Source: Anthoceros angustus (lineage: Eukaryota; Streptophyta; Anthocerotopsida; Anthocerotales; Anthocerotaceae). From it: a DNA stretch of 64,000 nt. How positions within the stretch are numbered: the first letter of the stretch is position 1; each line of letters begins with the position of its first letter. The notes under the pieces were generated by a model. It was not told where the DNA came from and made no database searches. It saw nothing but the letters and a program-made list of their open reading frames with translations. The position numbers and the translations under genes were made by a program. This document shows, piece by piece, positions 44,091 to 56,500 of this stretch. The stretch covers positions 124,001 to 188,000 of the forward strand of contig MU008186.1 of NCBI GenBank assembly GCA_010909165.1, in the 5' to 3' direction.

Positions 44091-46587
44091 TCATGGGTCC
44101 GAAAGCACAGTTTTTCGCCCATTTCTGGAAAAAAACTCAAAAAAGAAGGGTGCGACCTGACGACCTCACTTATTTATATCAATCATTGTCTCCACCGAAC
44201 GGTGTTCGCGATCCCTATTCTCTCTGTTTAGGGCAAATTTAGACCCGTTATGATGACCCTTTCGCGGTAGGCAATACTCCAGCTAGTGGTCGAAACAGTG
44301 GTGAAGGATATTGCAAAACCCACGGACAGCTTATATCCGAAACACGTGAACGTCTAAAACTACATGTGGAATGCTGTGGTACTGGAACAGGTGAACCGTC
44401 ATATAAGAACGGGACCACATCGAAGCACCGCCGAGGGCGCCGGCCAGCCGGCGTACTCGGCCCTACGTAGTGTGTGTATGGCAGTAGGTGCCTCAACTCT
44501 TGCATGAGAAAGATGCACATCTCGTCCCTGCGGTGGGGGTCAGGGTATGTGACATGATGTAGAAGGGTTCCTCTCAACATGTGAAACCCGAAAGACAATG
44601 ATTACATGACAGTGGCCCGGTCTTTTTTACTAACAAACGGCAATGCCCAATGGTCAAAGCAGCTTCCTCCCTAATTGCATGCTCTTACATATGACCACCG
44701 GTACACAGGAGCAATGGGCGCAGGCCGGCCGGCACCCAATTGTCTTGTCGACCGCTGCAATGGAGAGGCAAAACCATCCAAGTAAACCCTAAACTCTAAA
44801 ACCATAAACTAAACCAACACGATTGACTCTCGTCCCCCCTTCTCCCACCGTGAACCGTATGTTACTCATCCTCAGAGTTGACACTTTCGTCATCACTGGG
44901 CCCTGCTTCTCCAGCATTGTCATCACTATCTTCGGCACTTTGACTAGCAGGTTGTATGAAACCTCGTAATTCGCTTAACTCATTCTTTATCGCCTTTTTG
45001 TCCACCGCATACAAATATTTCTGCGAGTTCAACACGAACCCATAGTATAGGATGATCGTTTCATGCACAAACACCTCTTGTATGTTTTTGGGGTAATATG
45101 CCTTATTTCCTTTCTTCGGGTGTACCATACCAGATTGGTTCCCACTTTCACGGACTATGTATTCCTGCACATATCTGCCTTCATATGCATCTGTGTGTTC
45201 GGTCCGATACCAATGGATAAGAAAGTGAGGCTGGGGTGCATCCAACTTCACATCAATGACCTCCCCAATCCAAAGTGGTTTGTTATGTGTGTCCATGGTG
45301 CAAGGCACCGCTAGAAACATCCCCTTCCGTATTATTGTTATATCGCAATTTAATCGTGCCATTTCACGCTGTTGCCTCCGGAGGTTTTGATATGCCCCCA
45401 TGAACATATCATGTTGTGGGAGGTCCCTCAATAATGCTTCCTCTAGCAAAGCTTCATCATGTACTTGAAGGGGTCGGGCTGTATGCTCTACTTCTGCTCG
45501 TGAAAACCACTTCCAAGGACGCTACAAAATGAGGCCGATGTGGTTCTCCACAATAACAGCGATCTCTTTCTGGTCCACTCAAAAGTCTTCCCACCACTGG
45601 TATTCTTCAGCTGTGACATATGGTCGTAGTCCTAGTAACCCTTCCTTCAGATGAGCCACACCTTCGGTTGGTGCGAGGTTGCCTGCTGTTTTTTTGTCCC
45701 GAGCTTGCAAAGACAATAATGGCGCAGCTGTGATAGCCTCGGTAGGCACGAAATTCAAAAACTCCAAGCCAGCCTCAGTTTCCCATAGCGGTGATGTTGA
45801 ATATTGCTTGCTCCTGATGACTGTGAGGAGGCCGCGGTCCGGTTTTTCTTCTCGCGTAATTTTGCTGTCTTGGAGCAATGATTATTTAGCTTTTTACGGT
45901 ACGCGTGCTTTGGCCTCCTGTCTCCTCTCCATTTCAGACATACATAGGTGCGGAAATCAGGGACCTCCGTTAACACTTTCACCTCAAGCGATGATTTGTA
46001 CGAAGCTTTGAGAATGTCTTCCAATGTCAGCAGTATGTGTGCCTCTTTGTGTTTCAAGCTTTTAGAGAAGCATGAAAACATTTGATCAATTTGATCGTGA
46101 GTGTGGCCCACGAGAAGGAAGCCCACTTTCACTTTTTCAAAGGTTCCCATGTCCACTAACATATTGAGATACGCGAATAGCAACTGATTCTTGTTCTCCC
46201 GGCTTATGTTGTCCAGCTGCAAATACAGAACTTTGAGCAAGACACCATCATAGTTGTGGATGACATCTTGAATTATGCTAATAGTCAAATTGACATCATT
46301 CCTGCAGGTTGGCATAGTGTAAAAAGGCTCTAGCATTGTGGGTGTAGTTGTGGATCATGCACCCCACAACATGTACTGAAATGTGGCTTTCCTCATCCAA
46401 ATTCTTTGGCCACCTCAGAATGTGCAGGATCTCCGTCTTCTTCTGATCCATGCCATCTATGGCCAATAAAATACACATATGGGGCTCCACGTAACTCGTG
46501 TTGCGCTGTTTTGTCATCTTTGCTCGTTCCGCCAACAATCGAGCATCTAAGGCTACTTGATACTTCTCTGGACACGACACAAACAAT

Positions 46588-46806
46588 AGTTAGAAATAAT
46601 AGCAGACCACGTTGGTTTTGTACCAATATGGTTAGTCATCTAGACCTAGCAGTTAGTATAGGTAGTTAGCTAGGCTAGCGAAAGGACAAACCCCTTACGA
46701 GACCACCTATACAAGCCCACCTATGAACACACTTGATTCATTGTTAATATAGCATCTTTGCTTAAGACGCTTTCGCATGCAATTCTAACTTGGTATCAGA
46801 GCCACA
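46588..46806 (+). mobile_element. LTR-like segment with copia primer binding site
   Basis: Begins with a TAGTTAGAAATAATAG sequence that looks like a mutated TGTTAGAA end. It ends at ATTCTAAC, directly followed by TTGGTATCAGAGCC (46791-46804), a canonical copia primer binding site. It may be the 5' LTR of the copia element whose pol begins at 47.8 kb, about 1 kb away, with gag decayed. Confidence 0.55.
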
Positions 46807-47454
46807 TGGCCCTTACCATGGTCTCTAGGTCCAATGGCTAGATTATGCATGTATCACTATCTCGGTGAGCAATAAGGCTATATACTTCGGAAAAGCCGCG
46901 TCCTGGTAATTGGTACAAATCTAACAGCCACATGCAACCAACTCGGACGGAAACGGACCATATGACGTCTTTGTCGCGCCCTTCACATCTGCATTAAATG
47001 CACTTGTCATATTCTTTGTGGAGGGTGCCAGCCAACCGGCACCCTTTATAGTCCGGCAACCGTATGCCCGAAGCCATTGGATGCCCTTACCATATCATGT
47101 GCCTGAACCCCAACTTGGCCCTGACTCCATACTATTTGACATAAGGATGCTAAGCGCCGGCCAGCCGGCGCCCGGCACAGCCTGAACTCTTCCACCACCG
47201 CCTAGGCTAAACATAGTGTGAATGAGACAAAGGGCGTCGGCCAACCGGTGCCCTTGTACACTATTATCACTTTGAGAACCTTGGCTAAAGGCATTGTACC
47301 TCCTCCCAATGAAACTTGACATGTAAAGACTTGGTTTTAGACACAAAGTAAAGAAGATACAAGACGGTGAACAGTGCACACTCTTAGGGTTTAGGGTGTA
47401 CGGTGAACCCCACCTATGAGACACGCCTCTCCGATACGCCGAAGAGGGCTATAA
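46807..47454. other. decayed element interior with GC-rich palindromes
   Basis: No ORF with a recognisable domain. Contains three variants of a GGCGCCGGCCAGCCGGCGCC-like inverted repeat (near 47022, 47150 and 47233). Confidence 0.4.
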
Positions 47455-47794
47455 TCATTTACATTCGGAAACCCAATGGCGAGTGCAATGCTGGAACTTA
47501 CCCTGGTCAACCTTTAGAACTGTGTTTCGTATCATTGTCTTCAGTCCAGCGCATAGTGAGCATGTTGAAAATCTATTGGACTTTGGAATTTTCACCCTGC
47601 TAAAGTGCCCGGTCCATAGCCTGAGGAACCATACGTATGTCACATACCGCTGCCCAGATTCCTCACATTGCCTCCTGTACTTACTCCAAATTTCCAGTTT
47701 CGTGAACGAGTCGGGGAGGTTGAACACTTCCACATTTGGAAGTCTCTCAGCCATATTCAGAAAAGCGTTATCCATCCAAGCTATGGCACAAAAA

Positions 47795-48058
47795 TGTGAG
47801 ATTTGTCCTTATGACAGCCCTCACGAAGTCACATGCTACGACACAAAGGATGATAGGCTTTACATCCTGGAGGCTTCCTCACTTCTTGGAACAGTTCACT
47901 TAGCTCAGACCCTGACACATGCAGACATGACCAAGCTCTGGCACCTACGTCTAGGTCAACCTAGCTTGAAGAGGATGAAAGAAATAAAGGCAAGCCAACT
48001 ATATGCTGAACCCTTCCTGATTTTAGTGAGACACTATTTCGTGAAGGCTGTCTGCTAG
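47795..48058 (+). mobile_element. copia GAG-pre-integrase fragment
   Basis: Open frame with the pre-integrase signature: CYDTKDDRLYILEASSLL, then HADMTKLWHLRLGQPSLKRM. The frame continues to a stop at 48058. The integrase resumes only at 50.19 kb, so about 2.1 kb of foreign sequence separates them. Confidence 0.8.
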
Positions 48059-48811
48059 GAAAGAGCAAGGTGTGGAGTAGAAACTTGTGTCTAGAGACAC
48101 CATGAGGTCCACATTCACCCTCAATGTCGTTGTAGGCCTAGGATTTGCTCCCAAGGGAATGGTTTGTGCCAAGAGACGCTAACTTCTATCGCTACTGACC
48201 TTCGCCTAAGTCGGGACTTACCTGCTATCACTCCTCTTACCTATCTACTCAACTACTACTACCTCCCGACTTGTCCAACTACCACAGATCTTATTCCCCG
48301 ACCACAGATCTTATTCCACAACCCTCGTTCCCGAGCTACTACCACGGTGGCTCTCACCACTACCGGGTAGTTGCTATGACTACCGAGGTGGGTCCCATGC
48401 CAAACCCTAGCGACTTATTTTTGGCGCACGTCATGTGAGTCCACACTGGCGGCTACCCTTTCGGATCGGACTTATTTTGCACTCCACACTCCTTTACCTT
48501 ATAGGGACCAAAGTTCCACAGATCCCTCACAACCGCTTTCACACACACACAAAGGGCGTCACACTCACACAATTTCCACAAGGGAACGTTTGTGCACACT
48601 TCCACCGACAGCGCCGGTTTGGATTCTCTTTGATTCACAAAAATCTCCACTGTTAGTTTCCCAATTAGTTCTCCTTCTCAACTCCTCTTTACGGTCTCAC
48701 ACCTCGCATCGCGTACAGTGTTCAATCACTCCTTCACCCAATCTTCTCTCTCTCCCTCGATTTGCTTCACCCAATCTTCTCTCTCTCTCTCGATTCGCCC
48801 TCAGGCTTCCG

Positions 48812-48847
<36 letters not shown>

Positions 48848-50189
48848 TAATTTCGGAACACAACCAACAGGAAAAAGGGTAAGGGAAAGAGGAATTCTCG
48901 GCCCACAAGAAAGGCATGAGCAAGCTCGGACCCACCCAATCCTCGATTTCCTCCTCCGTTGTCAGCGAGGAGCGCTCTATCACCCCCCTTCCCCGGTTGC
49001 GGAGCAAGCTCTCGACCACTCCTAGGAGCGTCTCGCGCACACCACCTCCGTCGATCGGACGTCTCCAACCAGCCACAGGCAGCATGGGGATCTCAACCAG
49101 GAATTATCTTATGTGAGGGGCACAACCAAGCCCCTTTATACAATGGCTGGGGGCGTCATAGCCCACCAGAATTCTAGGTCCTAAAAACGGCTGAACACGA
49201 AGAGGCGCCCCTAAAATTTCGGACGGCCTTAGGTCCAAGATGACATCCTATCCAAATCCCATCCAAAGCTCTATTCCTAGGATGCCACTACCCCCTGCCT
49301 ACGTTATCTCCGCGCCCTCCTCCGATTTGGTCGCCTGGCCCTTCGTCCTCTCCTGCCGAATCCATGGGCCCTCCTTCCTCGTCGCTGGTCTGGTAAATCG
49401 TGCCATAAAATCTCCACATCCCAATCCTGTGGCCTTTCCTTGATTCCTTCCCCTTGTGACTTAGCCTTCAGCTGGCGAGCACACTCCTGCACCAGACTTG
49501 GGTTCACATACCTCCACCGTTTTTCGAGGAACCCAAGTCCCAGCGCCCTCACCAATTCTCCAGCTCGGACCCTCCAAATGTCCATATTTGGCCATTGGGC
49601 GATCGAAATTTCCGCTGCGGCCTTGGGCGCCATGCTCCTGCACAAACCTCACGCCCACGCCTCGGTGCGATACCTCCTCGATCTCCAACAGTGATCCCCC
49701 AAAGTTCCTACCTCCATAGCCTCGCGAGCTCTCCGCCGCCATCAGGGCCTGCTCTTCTGACCTCGTGCGGCTTGTGCCTGTCGATTGTCTAGCCTGCCCG
49801 GCAGCGCCTTGTGCTTTTAAGTTCCCTTAGGGTTATATTTCCACAAACTCTCGGCCATAGCCATTTCCTTCTGCTTCCTCAGCGACCGCCTCCCGGTTCT
49901 TCTACCGCCTTGAACATAGCTCACGATCAATGACCACACACCAATTCTTCCACTGCCCCGGTTGGTTCGACCACTAGCCTATGGACTTGACTACCTCTGC
50001 CAAATATGAGGACCCCCTCCCCCCATATACAGACCTTTTTATTAAATATTCCAAGACCAAAGGCCAAGGAATATCGAGTTCATAGTCCAAGGACCGATTA
50101 TTATTTAACCCAGAAAACAACCCCAAAACTCATAGGCCAAGGACACTTTCTACTATAAATATTCCTTCCTACTGACAACCTAGCTCTTC
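48059..50189. other. insertion between copia pre-integrase and integrase
   Basis: No gene recognised. It has pyrimidine-rich stretches, a short CA microsatellite, and several overlapping GC-driven ORFs on both strands in 48.9-49.8 kb that lack domains. The position suggests a nested insertion, but no clear terminal repeats were found. Confidence 0.4.
48732..48845. repeat. 33-bp tandem pair followed by a (CA)n microsatellite
   Basis: CTTCACCCAATCTTCTCTCT occurs twice 33 bp apart (48733 and 48766), followed by about 16 CA dinucleotides at 48814-48845. Confidence 0.9.
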
Positions 50190-51123
50190 TTGACACCAAA
50201 CTTAGCAAAAAAACAAAAAATCACTCAAAGACACAAACAAACAGGGAGTTTCCAAATACCAGATCGTTTACACAAGGAAACACCCTACCCACGGGCATCC
50301 CCTCATCGTGCTACCGAACTTCTCCTGCTGGTGCATGTCGACCTTTGTGGGCCCATGTTGACACAGTCCTTTGGAGGAGCCAACTATTTTATGCCCGTGG
50401 TAGATGACATATCACGAATGGTACACACCTACTTTCTTTGTCTCAAGAGTAAAGCATTTAAAAAATATAGGGATTTTCACGCAATGGCAGAGCTTCAGAC
50501 AAGCTACAAGCTGAAGTGTGTGCGATCCGATGGAGGAGAAGAGTTCATGTCTGGTGAGTTCAACGCCTATCTCACAAGCAAGGGTATCACCCGGCAAGTC
50601 ACCATTCCCTACGCTCGTGCTCAAAATGGTGGTGGAGAACTGCAACCGCCGATTGCAGGAGATTGCCAGGGCTATGTTGTCTCACTCCAACTTGTCCCGC
50701 GGCTACTAGGTTGAGGCAGTCTCCACTGCCATACACCTAGTGAATTGCTTGCCCACCTCGGCGCTACCAGACAAGACCCCCTTTGAGATGAGGACTGGCA
50801 CGAAGCCCTCCTTGACTTATCTTCGTGTGTTCAAGTCGGATGCCTACTCTTGGATCTCCAAGGAGAAGCGTCACAATTTTGATCCAAGGACCAGCAAGTT
50901 TGATGCTAGAGCACAGAAGCTCCTATTTGTCGGGTGTATCGACAGAGTAAAAGGCTACAAGCTTGCTCACCCACAATCACATCAGATTACAATCTCTCAG
51001 AGCGTTTATGTCCGTGAGCATCTGGACTCCTCTTCGTGTGCTGCAGGAGGCAGAGAGAGCATCATTGGCACTCACCTCTACCTCGCCTCTCTCGCTCGCA
51101 ATGTGGAGGAGGACATAGTCTAG
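50190..51123 (+). mobile_element. copia integrase, frameshifted
   Basis: Integrase core with HVDLCGPMLTQSFGG, VVDDISRMVHTYFL and KCVRSDGGEEFMSGEF, then a frame change near 50630-50715 where AQNGGGE replaces the usual AQNGVAER. The C-terminal part (NCLPTSALPDKTPFEMRTG, YLRVFKSDAY, FVGCIDRVKGYKL) is open to a stop at 51123. Inactive. Confidence 0.9.
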
Positions 51124-52740
51124 ATTGAGCTTCCCGAGCCTCCGCCGACATACCAAGCCGCTCAAGCTCTTCCCGCAGCGCAGCCCCCACTGCACCAACT
51201 TGTTGCTCAAGCCGATCCATTGCTCCCTCAAGTCAATGCGGTGGAGACGAGGACACCGACCACACTCCAAATCCACCAGCCCTAGGTGTTCCCCCTGAGA
51301 GGCATCAATCAATAACAGTTCCTCGCCGTCGTGGTTATCTTGATGCCTACTATGTCCCAGGTCTTGCTGCACAAAAGCCCGCCATTGTAGATGTACCTCA
51401 TGGTGCTCATGCACGTGAAAATCCACCCTCAGATACAAGTAATGAGACAAATGCCCCTGACACCCTCATGGCAAGGGCAATGCTAGCTGCAACTCATGTG
51501 CTGGAGCCAGCAAGCTTAGAGGAAGCACTCAGATCACTTGACAAGGAAGGATGGATGAAGGCAATCCAAGAGGAATATGACTCCCTCATCCAGCTCAAAA
51601 CTTGGGTGCTAACCCCACTCTCACCAGGGCGCAAGGCGATCAAGCGTAAGTGGACATTCAAACGCAAGTTAAAGTCCAACGGCACCACAGAGAGACTGAA
51701 GGCAAGGCTTGTGATCAAGGGCTATGGCCAAAGGCCTGGCCTCGACTATAGAGATAACATTTATGCGCCTGTGGTGACTGTCCAATCAATCAGATTCCTC
51801 CTGGCACTTGCAGCTGAGTACGATCTTGATGTACATCAACTCTACATCTCCATGGCATTCTTCTATGCTACACTACAGGAGACAATCTACATGGAGCAAC
51901 CACCCTTGTATGTAGATACTACGAGACCTTCCTGGGTATGCAAGCTGCTCAAGGGCCTGTATGGTCTCAAGCAAGCACCAGCAGAGTTTTATGAGTTGAT
52001 CGATAGCCTCCTCCTCGAAAACGGCTTTGTCAAGACCATAGCTGACCACAGCTTGTGTATGTTGCGAAAAGGAGAGCACTTTCTCATGCTAGCCCTATAC
52101 GTTGACGATTGCATCTTGTTCACAAGTGACCCAAGGCAACTACTTGTGGACGTACAGAAAATGCTTGCTGCCTGGTTCAAGATGAGAGATTTAGGACCTT
52201 TGGAATTCTGCCTTGGAGTGCAAATATGTCGGGATAGACAGGCAGGTATGTTGACTCTTCTTCAACCCAAGTATGTTCTAGAAATCTCAGACAAGTTCAA
52301 GCTTTCGGATACAGGTACCGCACCGACACCTCTTCCAACCAGAGTCAAGCTCACCTCCGGCGACTGCCCCACAACTGAAGTAGAAAAGGAGGATATGGCT
52401 AAGGTGCCATACCTAATTGCTCTTGGCAGCCTAATCTATCTTCACGGTTGGACATTTTTGACATTCCAATGTTGCACAATTCATGTCTAATCCTGGCAGG
52501 GCACATTGGATGTGTGTGAAAAGAATCTACCGGTTCCTAAAGGGTAGTACTCATCTTGGGATCACCTAGCCTACAGGAGATCCACCAACGGCGTGCTCAA
52601 CTTCGAAGGTTGGGTAGATGCGGACAGGGCATCCGATCCTGATGCCCGTCGTAGGATTGGCACGTATGTCTTTACTCATGGTGGCTCGGCAGTCTCATGG
52701 TCAAGCAAAAAGCTTGCAACCATTGCCTGAGAAAAATATA
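51124..52740 (+). mobile_element. copia reverse transcriptase and start of RNase H
   Basis: RVT_2 is open over 51468-52490: EALRSLDKEGWMKAIQEEYD, KRKLKSNGTTERLKARLVIK, GLYGLKQAPAEFYELIDSLL and the catalytic YVDD (LALYVDDCILF). The frame breaks at about 52460. RNase H continues in another frame at about 52600-52735 (ASDPDARRRIGTYVF, SWSSKKL) and stops. Ends in unrelated sequence without a visible 3' LTR. Confidence 0.9.
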
Positions 52741-53527
52741 GGCGTTACGCGACCTGGTCTACGTCATACATTGGGCGGGAAGGTTTGGTACACTTCACAG
52801 GCACGGCTCGAGTGTACAAGTAATGTCGGCACGCACATAGACCAGACTACTTACGGTATGTTTAAAGGGACAGTTACGGCCTTTGACGAACGACGAGCAT
52901 CTAAAAGCGCGGAAGCTTCAGGCGTAAGCGAACGAGTGAAACGGGAGCAGGAGCAAGCGAGGAGCGGGAGCTATAAGCTGCTTGCGCGACCAATAGGTGA
53001 GAACTTTTGTGGCACAGCATTATCTATCGCAAGGCCGAGCTTCTCGCAGGCCTTTGCCACAGGGTACTGTGCCTCGAATGAGAGAGTCGCGTATCGTGGT
53101 TTCAGCGAGTGAGATCCATGCTGTATGCCACAGATGCTAGGAAGCGTAGATAACGGAGCTGGAATGCGTTAGTTTCCAGGGGGTGCTGCTCTGCTTTAGG
53201 CCGGCGGCAAGGAGCCCGCGCGCGGGGCCAGAAGGTGCATGTGCAAGTGCAACTGCTCTCCACCGCCGCTCGCCATGGCACCGCGATCCTGCTCCTGAGC
53301 GCTTCTGGATCTGGAACCTGACCCGGCCCCCGTAGGACCGGTCGTTTTGGCGGTTGCCGTCTGATTTGTCATGAGAGCGCTGGATCGGTTCCTGTGCCGT
53401 CAGCATTGCCCCGGCCTGCAGCTGCCACTCCTGAGCTGAGCTCGGCTGAGCTGGGGTGAGCTGGGTCTGGCCGGGCTGGGTGCTGGGCTGATTGGAATTG
53501 AGCGGGAGGGTGCTGTGAGTGGTGGGC
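52741..53527. other. truncated element end and Ca2+-ATPase promoter
   Basis: 52741-53110 has a plus-strand frame without a recognisable domain. 53110-53527 is GC-rich and precedes the Ca2+-ATPase start codon; it should contain its 5' UTR and promoter. ORFs on minus here run across repeats of CCCAGC-type sequence and are not credible. Confidence 0.4.
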
Positions 53528-56500
53528 ATGGGGTCGCATCATCACCGGAACCTCTCGGGCGGGGCCTCCGGGAAGCCCGGCATTTTCGAGCTGGAGCCGA
53601 AGCGGGCCACCTTGGATGCCCGGGCGGAGTGGCGGAAGAGCATTTTCACGCTGAATGCGGCTCGCCGGCTGAGGTTTGTTGCGGATATTGAGAAGCGGCA
53701 TGAGGATGAGCGGAAGCGAGAAGAGGTACTAGGATGTTGTCGGGCGATGGTGGGTGCATTTTGGGCAATGTTGGGGCATGTTGGTCGATGTTGGGTGTTG
53801 TTGGGGATGTTTGTGTGATCTTGGTGTGATGAAGTTGGATATTGGCTGAATGCTGGGGGTTTTTGTTGTTGTGGACAGTTGCACGCCGCTAGGAAGCACC
53901 TGAGGACGTCGTTTATGGTCACCAGGGCGGTGTACAGGTTTGAGAAAGGTAAGGTTGTCGATGCTTGGAATGGAGCTTTAGCTGCGTTGATTTGTGGATG
54001 CTGCTGCAGTTGGTGGTGAGTGGACATGTGTGTTGTTGTCCTGGGTGTTGTTAGCTGCGGAGATAAAGTCGAAGTCTGAACCCGACTCCGAGGAGGTGAA
54101 GCAGAAGGTACGACAATATGGGTTCCAGGCATCTCCCAAAGAGCTGGCGGCGATGGTGGAGGGGGAAGATAAAGAAAAGCTCAGGGAGTTTGGAGGGGTG
54201 AAGGGATTGGCTCACAAGCTGAAAGTTGATTTTGAGACGGGGGTTTCGGAAGATGAGCGGGATGTCAAGGCTCGTCAAGATGTTTATGGAACCAACACAT
54301 ACCCCGAGAAGCCCCCTAAGGGATTCTGGGTGTTTGTTTGGGAGGCGTTGCAGGATGTTACGCTTCTTATTCTTCTGTTCTGTGCTGTGCTCTCCCTCGC
54401 TATTGGGATCCCGACTGAGGGTTTGGCGGAAGGCTGGTATGATGGTGCGGGCATTGCCTTCAGTATCTTTTTGGTCGTTTTTGTGACTGCTGTCAGTGAC
54501 TATCAGCAGGCTAAGCAGTTCCAGGACTTGGACAATGAGAAGAAGAAGATCTTTTTGCAGGTTACACGCGGAGGTTGTAGAAAGCAGGTGTTGATATTTG
54601 ATCTACTTGTGGGAGATATAGTCCACCTCTCCATCGGTGATGTTGTGCCCGGGGATGGTGTTTTTATCAAAGGCTATTCGTTGACGATTGATGAGTCGAG
54701 TATGACTGGTGAAAGTGAGCCACAGCATAAGAGAGAGGATAATCCCTTCCTTCTTTCTGGGACAACAGTGCAGGATGGGTCTGCCCGCATGCTGGTTACT
54801 GGTGTTGGGATGAATACCGAGTGGGGTAAACTGATGGCTACATTGAGTAATGACACTTGTGAGGAGACTCCTCTGCAAGTGAGGCTGAACGGCGTTGCCA
54901 CATTGATTGGCCAAGTCGGGCTGGGATTCGCTGTTGTCACATTAGTAGTTCTTATAGCAAGGTTTCTTATTACAAAGAACCAGCATGAGGGCCTCACATC
55001 CTGGTCTGGAGATGACTTGGTTACTCTTGTCGACTATTTTGCCATTGCAGTCACAATTGTTGTGGTTGCTGTGCCTGAAGGACTTCCTCTTGCTGTCACA
55101 CTGACGCTGGCATATGCTATGAAGAAGATGATGCAGGACAAGGCACTTGTCCGACACCTTTCTGCGTGCGAGACCATGGGGTCATCCACCACTATATGCA
55201 GCGACAAAACAGGTACGCTGACGACCAACCAAATGACTGTCACGAACACGTGGATAGCAGGATCTGTAAAGGAGCCTGCTGCAGTGAACGGGAAGCTGCC
55301 AGAAGAATTCAGGGGGGTACTACTGCAAGGTATTTTTCAGAACACCACGGGTGATGTGGCCCAGAATGACAACAGCTTGATCGGAACACCCACCGAGAAA
55401 GCTGTTTTAGGTTTTGGCGTGGCCTTGAATGGCAATTTCGGACAAGTACGTGAAGAGTCAGAGATACTGAAAGTTGAGCCCTTTAACTCTGCCAAGAAGA
55501 AAATGGGAAGTGTCGTAAAGAATGCTGATGGTTCTATCAGGGCTCACTGGAAAGGTGCATCTGAGATTGTTTTAGGTCATTGTGACAAGGTCGTGGACGC
55601 CACTGGTGATATAATTCCCATAGATGAGAAGCTCAGAAAGGAGCTGCTCGACACAATCCAGGCATTTGCAGATGATGCTTTGAGAACAATGTGCTTGGCT
55701 TTCAAGGACTTGGATGATTGGGACAACCGTGATATTCCAGATGATGGATTTACAATGGCCGCAATTGTGGGAATCAAGGACCCGGTGCGTCCAGGAGTGC
55801 CGGAAGCTGTGAAAACATGCTTTTCTGCAGGCATCAAAGTGAGAATGGTAACTGGGGATAATATTAACACAGCCATGGCCATTGCCAAAGAATGTGGGAT
55901 CCTCACAGATGGCGGCGTCATCGAGGGCCCTGAGTTCCGGAAACTACAGAGTGATCCAGATACGGACCAAACATACCTGGAGAATTTAGTGAGAAACTTG
56001 CAGGTAGGAACTGCTTTTTTTGAGGAACAGGTTTGGTACCATCACAGTCTGACTGCGCCTTACACAGTCTTGGTATTGGACTTTGTAGGTGATGGCTCGT
56101 TCTTCTCCTACCGACAAGCACAATCTTGTGAAGCTGCTTCGCAGCTTGGGGGAAGTAGTAGCTGTGACTGGAGATGGAACCAATGACGCCCCTGCATTGC
56201 ACGAAGCTGACATAGGTCTTGCCATGGGAATCGCTGGCACTGAGGTATAAACAGCAGCTGTACACTGTCTTCAACACCCGGAGCACAGGCTCAAAGCGGT
56301 CTTCCTCTTTAGACGATGTGTGCAATATTGGGTGGGAATTCCTTCCCCCTACCTTACCTCACGCTAATGTTCTGACAGGTTGCAAAGGAGAGTGCAGATG
56401 TCATCATCCTTGATGACAGATTCCAGACTATCGTTGTCCAAGCAAAATGGGGACGGGCAGTGTACACAAACATTCAAAAGTTCGTCCAATTCCAGCTGAC

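Larger units (their letters stand above)
42027..44240. other. repeat-rich intergenic with recurrent CCGGACGTCCGG palindromes
   Basis: No gene recognised. Variants of the palindrome TGCGCCGGACGTCCGGCGCA occur at about 42255, 42297, 43570, 43603, 43651, 43725 and 43876. Small ORFs such as 42693-42914 minus may be gag-like debris. Ends in G-rich paired hairpins at 44046-44090. Confidence 0.5.
44862..47775 (-). pseudogene. DUF7869-type transposase-like gene, broken and carrying an LTR
   Basis: Minus-strand blocks line up in the order of DUF7869 proteins. N-terminal block 47775-47455 (SRVKIPKSNRFSTCSLCAGL); block 46586-46296 (DARLLAERAKMTKQRN, HMCILLAIDGMD); core block 46336-45890 with LQLDNISRENKNQLLFAYL and FLLVGHTHDQIDQMFS. 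The D-N and GHTHxxID motifs are presumed parts of an RNase H-like fold. C-terminal block 45878-44862 has a chromo/SH3-like part (KGMFLAVPCTMDTHNKP, HFLIHWYRTEH) and an acidic tail ending in SEDE. A stop and a frame change occur at about 45500-45590 and near 45880. An LTR-like segment with a primer binding site splits the first two blocks. Probably from a DNA transposon; the name of the superfamily is not certain. Confidence 0.65.

Noticed and set aside
48847-49792. Overlapping ORFs on both strands within the copia insertion
   Set aside because: GC-driven open frames with low-complexity Pro/Ser/Arg products; no motif.
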